Assembly: GCA_026826555.1 (NCBI GenBank)
Contig: JAKSZT010053764.1
Span: forward strand, 15,124,213 to 15,188,212
Source of the DNA: Tolypeutes matacus
Taxonomy: Eukaryota; Chordata; Mammalia; Cingulata; Chlamyphoridae
Length of the DNA stretch: 64,000 nt
Direction: 5' to 3'
The position numbers and the translations under genes were made by a program. The notes beneath the pieces are model-generated. The model worked only from the letters and a program-made list of their open reading frames with translations, was not told where the DNA came from and ran no database searches. Shown in pieces: positions 43,875 to 53,932 of this stretch (positions are counted from its first letter, which is position 1; every line of letters starts with the position of its first letter).

Positions 43875-44024
43875 CCTGTAAATTCTGCAGGCAAAGCAGG
43901 CCATGGTCTAAATTGCTCAGGCAGCACAGACTCTGGTCTAGGCTCCACAGTTACAGCAGGATCCTGCCTAAATTCCTCAGGCAGCCACAGTCCTAGTCTA
44001 AGATCCTCAGGCACAGTAGTAACC
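43875..44024. repeat. 30-bp-period minisatellite, five units
   Basis: Units start at 43875, 43905, 43935, 43965 and 43995, an exact 30-bp spacing despite base divergence. The core is like '(g/t)tctaaattcctcaggca' followed by 'gcacag'. On the minus strand the array is one open frame giving a ten-residue repeat with a Leu-Pro-Glu-like core, but plus-strand frames contain stops and nothing suggests translation. Confidence 0.85.
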
Positions 44025-44049
44025 TAGAACATCTGTGGATTTTTTGAAG

Positions 44050-44375
44050 CAGTGGTCCCCAAAGTTTGTTCCAGGAACCAGCAAGGTTAAAACTATTTTC
44101 TTAATATCAAGACTTTGTTTGCCATTTTCGCTCCCATTCCCTCACCAGTGTTCATGGTTTTCCAGAGGCTACATTAGAAGTGATTTTGTCATTGCTCTGA
44201 AGGCAAATGGTATGTACGCTTCTGTAATCTTGCATTTTTAATTTTTCTCAGTTTTAAACTCTAACATGGTAAATATCGATGGATATACCCCAGAGAAGCA
44301 AAAGCTCTTTGGGGTCCTCAATAGTTTTCAAGAATGTTAAGAGCGCCCTGAGACAAAAAGTTTGAGAAATGCTAG
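44050..44375. mobile_element. hAT-like non-autonomous DNA transposon
   Basis: It begins cagtggtccccaaagtttg and ends caaaaagtttgagaaatgctag, a diverged terminal inverted repeat of the hAT/Charlie kind. Internal phrases include 'gaaccagcaaggttaaaactattttc' and 'ctttggggtcctcaatag'. Length is about 325 bp with no transposase frame. Confidence 0.7.
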
Positions 44376-44479
44376 TTTGAGAAAACACATCACAAGAAAG
44401 ACTAAAATTTTAACTCTCAATTCTTGGGATACTTCTTTGATCGCCAGTCCCTCTTTGAGGCTACCTTTGCTGTCATGGG

Positions 44480-44860
44480 GCGTTTGACCCCAACAAGGGG
44501 TCCTAACTGCTGGCTTGCTGCATTTCGGGGGCGGAGATCTATCTACCCGAAGCTTCCATGGCGCAGCAGCACGTGAAAGGGGCTGGTCAGCTACGGCGGC
44601 AGTGCTGGGGCCCTGGCGGACCCTGTGCCCAGCGGTTGGCTGACGTCAAAGGCGGAGGCACGGGCGAGGGGCCAGACCAGCAGCAGGAGGAAGGGAGCAG
44701 GCTGCGCACCTCGCTCCTTCTGCCCTAGCTGAGCCAGGCCTTCGAGTGCCAGGGGCGCTTCCTGCCGGCCTTGGCGCCTCCTTGAACGTCTGCAGCGCCC
44801 TCCCAGGGTCCCAACGACTTTGCTGCTTCCCTCCACCCCTTCCCCCGGGTCATATCCGTT
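44480..44860. promoter_or_regulatory. GC-rich block with CRE and E-box, candidate promoter or retrocopy
   Basis: About 380 bp of GC-rich sequence in AT-rich surroundings. It has a perfect CRE (tgacgtca, 44641-44648) and a cacgtg (44570-44575). An ATG at 44558 in the context 'cttccatgg' opens a 56-codon frame (to 44728) starting M-A-Q-Q-H; I do not recognise it. CpG density is lower than at 34 kb. It could be a minor promoter, or the GC-rich 5' end of a processed retrocopy; I see no poly-A tail that would settle it. Confidence 0.4.
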
Positions 44861-45296
44861 CCTGGGAGTCTGTATAACTAATACTTCCTTATAGACAATG
44901 GAGATAGCCTTACCCGGAATACCTAATTTTAGTAGAGTAGAAACAGAGAATAAAAACAGGTAATAACTCCAAATATGCGGTCGTGAAAAAACTCTAGTTC
45001 TTCGCAACTGAGGACTTATGAGGAGAACAGGGTAGAAGACCATTTAAAGACTCCAGTACTTTGTATCCAGAGCACTAATTCCACGGCCTGCACAGTTAAA
45101 ACTCCTCTGCGGGGTGCAGCTAGCATCCGACGATGTTGAATTTTACTTGAACCCTGTGATGCTGTAACTTCTTTGCTTGTCTAACTTTACAGAAGCTTCT
45201 CCTTATCTCTAGGCTCCTGACCTCCTTTACCTTGGCCATCACACAATCCAAATAGATAGAACATGTTCCATCTCTGTCCCTTATGTCATGTTCTGG
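44861..45296. other. Unique-looking sequence
   Basis: No recognised feature beyond the tail of the GC-rich block. A 150-codon minus frame (44591-45043) runs through both, is proline/arginine rich and unconvincing. Confidence 0.3.
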
Positions 45297-45674
45297 TGTT
45301 GCCGGAGTTGGTTTCCATGTTCTTGGTTACATAGCAAGAAAGAACTCAGAGACGCACTGCATTTATGAGAAAGTCAGAAAAGAGTTTAATAAAGGGAAAG
45401 TACACACTCAGACGTAAGAGTGGGTGTACTCAATATAGAGATGCGTGACATTTGTTCTGGGATTCCCTTTGGGGGCGGGGAACCCCAGAGGTTGAGGGGC
45501 TGTGTTGATTGGCGCATTTGAAACAAAGTGGGGGAGATTCTTTGGGTGGTTTGATTTTTTAGGGGTTGCTGGTAGTGATTGACTTCTGGCTGCTGTCCAG
45601 GAGCTCTGCTGGAGTTTTGCTGCAAGACGTGATATGAAAGTGGGTGGGTGGTCTCTCTTCTCCACTGCATATAA
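45297..45674 (-). repeat. Gammaretroviral-type LTR fragment (tentative)
   Basis: Read on minus, it has 'ctttattaaactcttttctgac' followed by a short U5-like end closing in ccggcaaca, and upstream C-rich sequence. The plus-strand left edge therefore begins tgttgccgg, a TG...CA-style terminus. No target duplication was found and the upstream end is lost at a LINE insertion, so the call is tentative. Confidence 0.45.
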
Positions 45675-45678
45675 CTTA

Positions 45679-46564
45679 AAAAAAAAAAAACTATTTATTG
45701 AAGTATATCATTGATACATGAACATACATAAACTATAAGTGTTCAGTAAACATCATGAACTTATAAAACAAACATGCATAACATCACACAGGGCTCCCAC
45801 ACATCACCCCACCACAAACACCCTGCATTGTTGTGAAACATCTGCTAACAAATCATGAAAGAGCATCGTCAAAGTATTACTACTAACTTCCTCCCCTATA
45901 CATTTTTTAAAGGATTTATTTATTTACTTTTATCCATTTTTACACCCCCACACATACCCACCATTTTTGCTTTCCTGTGTCCATTCGCTGGGCAACTCTC
46001 TGTGTCCATTTCCTGCCCTCTCTTCTCATCCTTCTCCTCCTGTCTTTACTGGGATTCGATCCTCGGAACCTCTGATGTGTAAGAGAGGTGAACTACTGCC
46101 TGGGCCACCTTAGTTCCTGGTTTTTTGGTGCATCTCGTCTTGGCTCTCCCTTGTGTCACTCTCCTGTTATGTCATCACCTTGTTGTGTGGCATGTGAGGC
46201 CTGGTGGCGCACCTGCACACAGAGCCTGGTGGCCCACACACCTTCTATATTTTTCTTTTTTTAATTTTTACTGGGAGGTCCTGGGGATCAAACCCAGGTC
46301 CCTCCATATGGGAGACAGATGCCCAGCCACCCAAGCCACATCTGTGTCCCTGCTATATCTCTTAAGCTTGACCAAAGATACCCAGAGTTAGTCTTTTCCC
46401 ATACAGGATGGTTATATAATAAATCAGGCTTCGTTTATCACCAGCATTCTAAAAACCAGACCTAGGGAGAAAAACTAGGTCTGGGGACACATGCATGATT
46501 TCTAATACAGCGAATGTTTACCCTACCCTGATTATCACAAAATCAGGACAGCGAGAATATTCAC
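45679..46564 (-). mobile_element. Minus-strand LINE fragment insertion
   Basis: The direct repeat tgcatataactt flanks it (45667-45678 and 46567-46578). The left part (45690-45895) matches the reversed LINE 3' UTR at 23130-23340. The expected T run on plus is instead an A run, which is odd and may reflect a terminal rearrangement. A long composite SINE is nested at 45905-46350. Confidence 0.65.
45905..46350 (-). mobile_element. Long composite tRNA-SINE
   Basis: Same architecture as 20641-21077: second head with 'gggattcgatcctcgga', body reversed 'gtgatgacataacaggag', terminal head 'gggaggtcctggggatcaaac' to 'ccacatctgtgtccc'. It is more diverged than the other two copies, so older. Confidence 0.88.
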
Positions 46565-46804
46565 AGTGCATATAACTTTGACTAAATTCATTCTTGTCTG
46601 TTTATCATTGTTGGGTGCAGATTTTTCTTTGACACATCCTTAGTAGATATCTTGCATCCTTAGATATCCTATGGCTTCTGCTTCCTCCATGGATGTGTAT
46701 ATTCTTGAGGATACTGCTATTAGAGACTAATTTCATTAAAAAAAAATTCACCCAGGGAGTAGCATTCTTCATCAAATTTCATTGACACAAAAGAAATGCC
46801 TTAG

Positions 46805-47149
46805 CACACCACTCATAACTGAGTGGGAGAGAGTGTGGTCTACAGTGTGAACTGTGGTCTATGGTTTGTGGCAAGGCTCCAGGATGTGTAAGTTCATTGA
46901 GGTTGGTGGGCCACACTGTGGGAGATGTTTGTGTTGGATGTGGTGGGAGGTGTGGGAGGTGGGCAACATGGGAATCCCAGTGGGTTCCGTGTAATATTTT
47001 AGGTAATCTAAGCACCTCTTAAAATATATGTATATATATATATAAAAATAACATTTTTGTAAGCAAATACACATATATGCATATATATTTATATATCATT
47101 TTGCAAATGTTTGTATGTATTGTGAGAATTTTGATTTTTACCCATAATA

Positions 47150-47180
<31 letters not shown>
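46805..47180 (+). mobile_element. 5'-truncated LINE 3' end with long target duplication
   Basis: 376 bp ending in a poly-A tail of about 30. The direct repeat aaaagaaatgccttag lies at 46789-46804 and 47181-47196. It shares order with 52223-52570 ('gggagagagt', 'tgggaggtg', 'gggaatccc', 'gtaatct(a/t)agc'). A TA-rich stretch sits before the tail. Confidence 0.85.
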
Positions 47181-47186
<6 letters not shown>

Positions 47187-47256
47187 AATGCCTTAGATTT
47201 TTTCATCTGCACACACAGGCCTCAGAAATAGTTTGACATGGTGGGAAAGTGTATTG

Positions 47257-47365
47257 GTTCTTTTTTTTTTTTTTTTTAAGGAAGTACCAGAGATTGAACC
47301 CAGGACCTTGTCATGCAAAGCAAGAGCTCAACCACTGAGCTACACCTGTTCCTCCAACCCCTTTT
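47257..47365 (-). mobile_element. Monomeric tRNA-SINE
   Basis: T run on plus, then the reversed right-monomer of the dimeric class ('gaagtaccagagattgaacc' to 'caaccactgagctacacc'). It is the lowest step of a three-element staircase. Confidence 0.85.
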
Positions 47366-47379
47366 TTAAGGATGTATTT

Positions 47380-47485
47380 GTGTTTTTTGTTTGTTTGTTT
47401 GTTTTTACCGGGAGGTCCTGGGGATTGAACCCGGGACCCTCCATATGGGAGACGGACGCTCAACCAGTTGAGCCACATCCGACCC
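47380..47485 (-). mobile_element. Short tRNA-SINE
   Basis: Reversed 'gtcggatgtggctcaactggttgagcgtcc' head with a (GTTT)n-like tail on plus. The flanks tatttgt at about 47373 and 47487 suggest its target duplication. Confidence 0.85.
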
Positions 47486-47497
47486 ATATTTGTTCTT

Positions 47498-47676
47498 TTT
47501 TTTTTAAAGATTTTATTTATTTATTCATTCATCCCCCCCCTGATGCTCGTGCTCGCCGGGTCAGCCAACCACACCGTGCAGGCGGGCTTGCCCCCACCAG
47601 GAGGCCCTGGGAACCGAACCCAGGGCCTCCCACATGGTAAACAGGAGCCCCACTGATTGAGCCACAGCCGCTTCCC
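47498..47676 (-). mobile_element. Monomeric GC-rich DAS-type SINE
   Basis: A complete reverse copy. The direct repeat tatttgttctt lies at 47487-47497 and 47680-47690. It entered the flank of the preceding SINE. Confidence 0.94.
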
Positions 47677-47690
47677 CCGTATTTGTTCTT

Positions 47691-48273
47691 GAAACCACTA
47701 ACCTAGCCACTTTTTTCACCAAAAAAGGGCATTTGTGTAGGATTTTCAGCTATTTTCTTAAGTCTTCCTACATTACTAAAGCTTTCTCTTTAATTCCTCC
47801 CAAACATTAATCTGCAGAGGAAAATCCCAGTTGAACCAACTATATATTATTCCTATTCATAAATGGCCTAGGAGCTAATTCCTGTTAAAGAAACAGGGTA
47901 AGGGTATAGCAGAAGAGACTGTGTATCTACTGACACCTCACTTTGCTTCTGTTGCCATGTGCCCCACCTCATCTTTGCCAGATCATTTGCCTCAGATTCT
48001 CCACTCATCTTTTGGTTAGCAGTAGTAAAGCTGCTACTAGTTTTTTCAAGGAGGCTATATGTGAACTAGATTCCAAGTTCTCCGGTGTTTGGGAGTCAGT
48101 TTTTCCAAAGACTAATGCTACTGAGACAGCAGAAGTCAGCCTGATTCCCACCTACCCCACGCCCCTCCTTTCCTCTCTAAAGAAAGCATAATGTTGTCTG
48201 AATGTAGCCACTTTTTCACATGGTCAGACTTGGTGATGGTTTAGTGATAGTGAGTCTTTCAGTTACCAGGTCC
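47691..48273. other. Unique-looking sequence
   Basis: An 82-codon frame (47943-48191) is Ser/Thr-rich with no domain. Nothing else is recognised. Confidence 0.3.
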
Positions 48274-48278
48274 ACCCC

Positions 48279-48777
48279 TGTGTCAGTTTGATGTAATTAT
48301 GAATTCCAAAAATATAATTGAATCATGCTTGTAAACTGATCTGTTAATCTGGGCATGATTAGGTTAGGATTAGGGCGTTGAGCCCCACCCCTTGGTGGGT
48401 GGGGAATCGAATATAAAAGGCAAGGCAAAGGACAGTTGAAGCAGTCTTCAGAGAAGCAGTTTTAATGTTGGAAAGAAGGCCCCAAGAGAAGAGAAGCAAG
48501 CCGTTCGCCTGATCGTCTGCAGCTGACCTTGTGGAGAGAATAGGAGCTAAGCCCGGAGAGAAACGCAGCCCCGGGAAGAGAGGAACCCCAGAAGCCTGAA
48601 CCCTGGCAAACGCCAGCAGCTGTTTGCTCTAACACGTGGCAATAGACTGTGGTGAGAGAAGAAACTTAATGCTTTATGGCCTGGTATCTGTGGACTTCTA
48701 CCCCAAATAAATACCCTTTATAAAGACCAACCCATTTTTGGTATTTTACATTAGCACCCCTTTGGCTGACTAATACA
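48279..48777 (+). mobile_element. Solo LTR of an endogenous retrovirus
   Basis: 499 bp starting TGTGTCAG and ending CTAATACA, with a perfect 5-bp target duplication, acccc (48274-48278 and 48778-48782). A TATA-like 'gaatataaaag' lies near 48408 and a polyadenylation signal 'caaataaat' near 48705, giving a U3-R-U5 layout on plus. No internal viral genes flank it, so recombination between two LTRs presumably removed the provirus. The 5-bp duplication fits ERVL/MaLR-type or some class I elements; the family is not assigned. Confidence 0.85.
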
Positions 48778-48782
48778 ACCCC

Positions 48783-49265
48783 CCACAAATCAAGTGAGCA
48801 AAGATTAGCTGCAGATTTCATATAGAAAGCAGAAAATCTTGTGTTTCCTAATTCTAGCTTCCCATTTTTCTTAACATCAAACAACAAAATAACATGTCCA
48901 TGAGACTAAGATGTAACTTGGAGTAATCCTTGTCTTTCATTAGCTCATTAAATGGATATTCATTCAGCACCTGCCATGAACTGTGTGAGCTGCTGGAGAT
49001 AGATGTGTATTTCATGGAGTGCCTTGATAGTGCCACTGAAAAGACTGGGGGTCCCCACCACTGACAAAACCATTTCTGTCAATCTAATTTCATTAACTCC
49101 CCTTAGGAGGAGAAGATTAATCATCTAGCAGCTGTATTGTTAGACTGCTTGATTGCTTGTTATTTTCATATTGGGTAATCCTTTCTCCATGCCATTTTTG
49201 CTATAAGAATGTCTCTTAATGAAAGCCACATCTACGTTCACTGCAATTTCTTCGCTTTTCTTTTT
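48783..49265. other. Unique-looking sequence with an old repeat trace
   Basis: 'ggatattcattcagcacctgccatgaactgtg' (48952-48985) resembles the 'tattcattca...gcacctactatgtgcc' start of old mammalian repeats. The rest is not recognised. Confidence 0.4.
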
Positions 49266-49269
49266 TAGA

Positions 49270-50060
49270 CCTAGACCTAGCATTTAAAGATCAAAGGATA
49301 TCAGACAAACACAAACTGAAGGATATTCTATAAAACCACTGATCCATATGCTGAAAAAATTTCAATGTCATGAAAAACAAAGAAAGATTAGAGAAGTGTT
49401 CCAAATCAAAGGAAGATTAAAAGACACAATAGGAAGCGGCTGTGGCTCAATCAGTGGGGCTCCCGTTTACCATATGGGAGGCCCCGGGTTCGGTTCCCGG
49501 GGCCTCCTGGTGAAGGCAAAGCCCGCCCGCACGGCGTGGTTCGCTGACCCAGCGAGCGCGGGCAGCAAGGGGGGGATAAATGAATAAATTAAAAAAAAAA
49601 AAAAAAAAAAGACACAATAAATGCAATATGTGATCCTGAACTGGATCTTGTATTAAAAAGTAAATAAAAGTAAGTAAATACTACAAAGGACATTGCTAGG
49701 ACAATTAAACAAATTGCCATACAAATTGTAGGTTAGATAAAATATAGTATCAATGTTAAATTTCCTGAATTTGATAATTGTACTGTGGTTATGTAAGATA
49801 TCTTTTTTCTTAGTACACACAGAATTGTGATGCTGTATGCAACCCACTTGCAAATGGTTAAAAAAATAAATGATAAATGTGTATGTATGTTTCTGTATGT
49901 GTGTATGTGTGTGTTTGCAGAGAGATAGAACGATAAAGCAAATGTGGCAAAATGTGAAAAACTGGTGAATCTGGGAAAAGGGTATACAGAAGTTTGTTGT
50001 TCTATTCTTGCAACATTTCTATGAGTTTAAACTTATTTCAAAAGTAAAAAGTGAAAAGAA
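49270..50060 (+). repeat. Old L1M-type LINE 3' end
   Basis: Same order as 1-922: 'cagacaaacacaaactgaaggatattctataaaa', 'aatgcaatatgtgatcctgaactgg', 'ttaaatttcctgaatttgataattgtactgtggtta', ending 'cttatttcaaaagtaaaaa'. A SINE splits it at 49432-49607. A (TG)n-like tract lies at 49878-49915. Confidence 0.8.
49432..49607 (+). mobile_element. Monomeric GC-rich DAS-type SINE
   Basis: A complete copy with a short tail and poly-A. The direct repeat aaagacacaata lies at about 49420-49431 and 49608-49619. Confidence 0.94.
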
Positions 50061-50159
50061 AAGTCATAGGAAATATGTATCAGCTCATATTCTAAACATC
50101 TTTTTTAGCAGGCAGTCTAGATATATGTATCAGAATCCTGAAAATGCCTTTTGTATGTA

Positions 50160-50640
50160 AGCTAGCAATTCTACTTTAGAAACTCTTTTTTGCAAGGAAT
50201 TAATTGGAGACAAGAATCATGTATGTGTATAATATCCTATTATTATCTGATAGCTAAAAAACTTTTTTTTTTGATAGCTAAAATTTTGAAAAATTAAGCA
50301 TCCCTAGTGGTGTTTTGATTAAACAAATTATGGGATACAATGTTGCAATGACGAGATTGCTGTGGTATAGAATATTTATTGTCATAGAAAACACTAATAT
50401 TACTAAGTTTAAGCAAACAACAAAACATTATCTATATTTCCACCTTTATAAAAAGTGTATTGATATTTATAAAGAACAAAACCTAGAAATACATACACCC
50501 AAAATGTAGTAAGCTTCTTTGTAGGTGTTGGGATTACAGAAATATATGTTTCATTTTTAATATGTGCTTTTATTTTTTTTTAATTTCTTTATTGCACATA
50601 TATTATTTTGGTCATTAGAAAAACAATTTATTAAAATTAA
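50160..50640 (+). repeat. Probable old LINE/HAL1-like remnant
   Basis: Phrases such as 'caattctactttagaaactc', 'ggaattaattggagac', 'attatgggatacaat' and 'tacacccaaaatgtagta' resemble the old LINE 3' region in order, but divergence is high. Confidence 0.4.
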
Positions 50641-50645
50641 ATCTC

Positions 50646-50876
50646 TGGGAAGCGAATGTGGCTCAAGCGGTTAAGCACCTACTTCCCACATGCGAGGTCC
50701 CAGGTTCTGTCCCCAGTGCCTCCTAAAAACAAACAAACACACAAAAAAACAAACAACAAGCAAACAAATGAAAAACCAACTCAGGGGAGCTGATGTGGCT
50801 CAGTGGTTGAGTGCTAGCTTCTCACATGTGAGGTCCCAGGTTCAATCCCTGGCCCTGGTACCTCAAAAAATAAAAT
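50646..50876 (+). mobile_element. Dimeric tRNA-SINE
   Basis: Two heads joined by an (A/C)-rich linker with 'caaacaacaagcaaacaaatg'. The short direct repeat aaatctc lies at 50639-50645 and 50877-50883. Confidence 0.9.
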
Positions 50877-51973
50877 AAATCTCCAAGATACTCTATAATA
50901 TGAAAGTCTGGAAGGTATTTCAGACTTCACCCAAATAAAGATGTAGGGTTGGGTTTAGGGAAAAAGAAATTAACATTATTGGTCAGTTCACATGTTAATA
51001 GATGTTCAACAAGTATGCATCAAGGTTATTTGTATAAAAATGACACCTTGGGAGTAAGGAGTAAGCACATTCCATCTTATCTTCCCCACTGAGTACAGCT
51101 AAAAATACTGGACAGAATATACAGAATAGCTATCTGAGGATTCTGGAAAGTAAGTATTACCAGGCAAATTGTTGAACACCAGAATTCAAATACCACTGAA
51201 ATGGAGGTGACCTTGCCATTTTTTTTCCTTCTCAGGTATCCCCTAGTCTGGTATCAACATAGTCCAAAACTTGGAAAGACACATCCGTGTGGACAGAGCT
51301 CTAGGACAAGCCCGTTAAGTGGGAAAGGGGTCTTCTGGCAGTGGCAGTAGTAAGGGTCATAAGCACCTAAACCAATGAGGAAGGGGAGCCTTCCTTTTCC
51401 ATTAAATGAATTGTGGTCCAAAAAGATTGCCTTTTTTTCTCTCTCTTTCTGTCTTCCCAGCACTTGGCCTTGGCTGTGTGTGCATTCTGGGAAAGTGTAC
51501 AGCAGAGAAGCTTAAATCAAACTCAAAATTCTGGTAAGGGGACTAGAAAGGTAGCAGGCAACTGAAAAGTACTGGAGAGATAACAGAGAAGAAAGAGATT
51601 GGGATAACAACTCAAAAAAGTTATCTATGAACTCCTAGGCGCAACTCCAAACTGCACATGGATGGATCTAATTATAAGCAGTGTAACAAAATATTTGACA
51701 GCTGAGCAAAAAATTGACATCCTCCTAGGTTGCATACTGGCCACTGGGTGGTCCACATGCGGGATAGATCCAAATAGCTGCAAAGGCTTTGAAAATGGAA
51801 CTGACATAGAAGCTACACCTTCAGAGAAGGCTAAAACCTGTGATCTGAAATAAATTGGGTCAATCCTCTGCTAAAACAAAATATCAACACACTCCATAGT
51901 ATTTAAACAAGATCCAGAGTCTCATAACATCATGCTTAAAATGTCTAGAATACAATCTAAAATTACTTGATAT

Positions 51974-52207
51974 ATGAAATATTCACATTGGAAAAGGAAA
52001 TCAATAAATGTCAAAACTGAGATGATACAGGTGTTGAAATTACCTGACAAAGACTCTAAAGCAGCTATTATTAAAAAGCTCCAGCAAATAAGGATGAACA
52101 CTCTTGAAATGAATGGAAAGATAGAAAGTCTTAGCAAAGAAGTAGAAGATATCAAGAGGCACCAAATAGAAATTTTAGAACCTTTAGAGCTAAAATACAA
52201 TAGCTAA
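51974..52207 (+). pseudogene. Ancient L1 ORF1 coiled-coil fragment
   Basis: A 77-codon frame rich in K, E, I and L with heptad spacing, typical of the ORF1 coiled coil of old L1s (a 'lpdkdskaai' block, then an 'iesl-k-ed' block). It is cut off by the LINE insertion at 52223. Confidence 0.7.
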
Positions 52208-52222
52208 AATAAAAATCTCATT

Positions 52223-52570
52223 CTGGGGTTAGGGAGAGGGAAAAACAGGTGTAATAGGGGGACATTTTTGGGACTTGGGAATCATCCTGAATGACATTAC
52301 AACAACAGATGAAGGCCATTATATATCCAGCCATAACCTACAGAGTCAAATGGGAGAGAGTATAAACTACAATGTAAACTATAATCCATGATTAGTGTCA
52401 GTGCTCCAAAATGTGTTTATCAATTGCAATGAATGTACCACACTGATGAAAGATGTTGCTAATGTGGGAAAATGTGGGAGGTGTGAGGAGTGGGGCATAT
52501 AGGAATCCCCTATATATTCCCTGTCACATTTATGTAATCAAAGTATCTTTAAAAAATAAAAAAGTGAAAA
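52223..52570 (+). mobile_element. 5'-truncated LINE 3' end nested in L1M
   Basis: It is bracketed by the direct repeat aataaaaatctcat (52209-52222 and about 52577-52592). It carries 'actacaatgtaaactataatcc', 'aatgaatgtaccacactgatg', 'ggcatataggaatccc' and 'gtaatcaaagtatcttt', then an A-rich tail. It is a sister copy of 46805-47180. Confidence 0.85.
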
Positions 52571-52938
52571 AAAATGAAAAATAAAAATCTCATAGCAGAA
52601 TGGAAATGTCAGAGAAAAGAGTCAGTGAAGTTGAAAACAGATTAGTAGAAATTATCTGAACTGCATAACAGAGAGAAAAAAGATCAGAAAAAATTAATAA
52701 ATAGAGTGTCTGCAACCTGTGGACAATACAAAAGTTTCAGAGTTTCAGAAGGATAGGAGAAAGAAGTACAAAAATATATTTGAAGAAACAATGGCTAAAA
52801 GTTTCCCACATTTGGCAAAAATCAATAACCTACAGATTCAAGAGGGTTGGCAGATACCAAACAGGATAAACCCAATGATCTGGCTATTCATATCCATATA
52901 AATTATAATCAAACTGCTGAAGACAAAGAAAATCTTGA

Positions 52939-53303
52939 GGGAATCAGATGTGGCTCAAGCAGTTGGATGCCCACCTACCACATCGGAGGTCCTGGGTTCA
53001 GCTCCTGGTGCCTCCTAAAGAAGACGAGCAAGACAGCAAGCTGATGCGAGGGGCTGGCATGGTGAGCTGATGCAACAAAATGACGCAACAACAAGACTCA
53101 ACAAGGAGACACAACAAGAGATACAACAAACGAGAAGTGGATGTGGCTCAAGCGATTGGGTGCCTCCCTCCCACATGGGAGGTCCCAGGTTCAGTTTCCA
53201 GTTCCTCCTAAAAAGAAAATGAGCAGACACAGAGAGCACACACTGAACAGACACAGTGAGTGCAAACAACAAGGGTGGGGGCGGGGGAATAAATAAGTAA
53301 ATA
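52939..53303 (+). mobile_element. Long composite tRNA-SINE nested in L1M
   Basis: Two heads (about 52943-53020 and 53130-53210) with 'gcaacaaaatgacgcaacaa' and 'agacacagagagcacacac' bodies, G-rich run and A tail. The direct repeat aaagaaaatcttga lies at about 52925-52938 and 53304-53317. Confidence 0.92.
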
Positions 53304-53549
53304 AAAGAAAATCTTGAAAGCAGCCAGAGAAAAACAATGCATTACTTATAGGTGTACAATGATTCAAATGACTGTGGAGCCAGAAGGAAGAATAACATTT
53401 TTAAAGTACTGAAAGAAAAGAAATGCCAACTCAGAATTCTAAATCCAGTTGAAATATCATTCAGGAATAATGATGAAATAAAGATAGTTTCCAAAGAAAG
53501 AAAACTAGGAGAATTTGTTGCAAGCAGACCTGTTCTAAAAGAATTTCTA

Positions 53550-53932
53550 GGGAGTGGATGTGGCTTAAGCAGTTGAGCACCTGCTTCACACATGGGAGAT
53601 CCCGAGTTCAGTCCCCAGTGTCTCCTAAAAACAAAAAACAGGGAAGCGGCTGTGGCTCAATCAGTGGGGCTCCCGTTTACCATATGGGAGGCCCCGGGTT
53701 CGGTCCCCGGGGCCTCCTGGTGAAGGCAAGCCCGCCCGCCCGCACGGCGTGGTTAGCTGACCCAGTGAGCACAAGCAGCAAGGGCGGGATAAATGAATAA
53801 ATAAATAAAAATCTTAAAAAAAAAAAAAAAAAACTCAGAGGAGCCAATGTGGCCCAGTGGTTGAGCACCAGCTTCCCACATTTGAGGTCCAGAGTTCAAT
53901 TCCCAGCCCCAGTACCTAAAATAAAAAAAAAA
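53550..53932 (+). mobile_element. Dimeric tRNA-SINE carrying a nested monomer
   Basis: The left head is at 53550-53625 and the right head at 53835-53918. The linker is broken by a monomeric SINE. The outer direct repeat aaaagaatttcta lies at 53537-53549 and 53933-53945, showing the dimer inserted into L1M first. Confidence 0.93.
53640..53833 (+). mobile_element. Monomeric DAS-type SINE inside a dimeric SINE
   Basis: A complete monomer with (AATA)n and poly-A tail, inserted in the A/C-rich linker. The A-rich target hides its duplication. A second 'cccg' in 'cccgcccgcccgcac' is a small expansion relative to other copies. Confidence 0.93.

Noticed and set aside
43875..44024. CRISPR-like array
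   Set aside because: The repeats are directly adjacent and there are no unique spacers; the genome is mammalian. It is a minisatellite.
48279..48777. Protein-coding content in the solo LTR
   Set aside because: Only short frames; no gag, pol or env sequence is adjacent, so only the LTR remains.
52719..52901. Small host protein
   Set aside because: The frame is the decayed L1M ORF1 region; its phrase order matches old L1 and it continues across SINE insertions.
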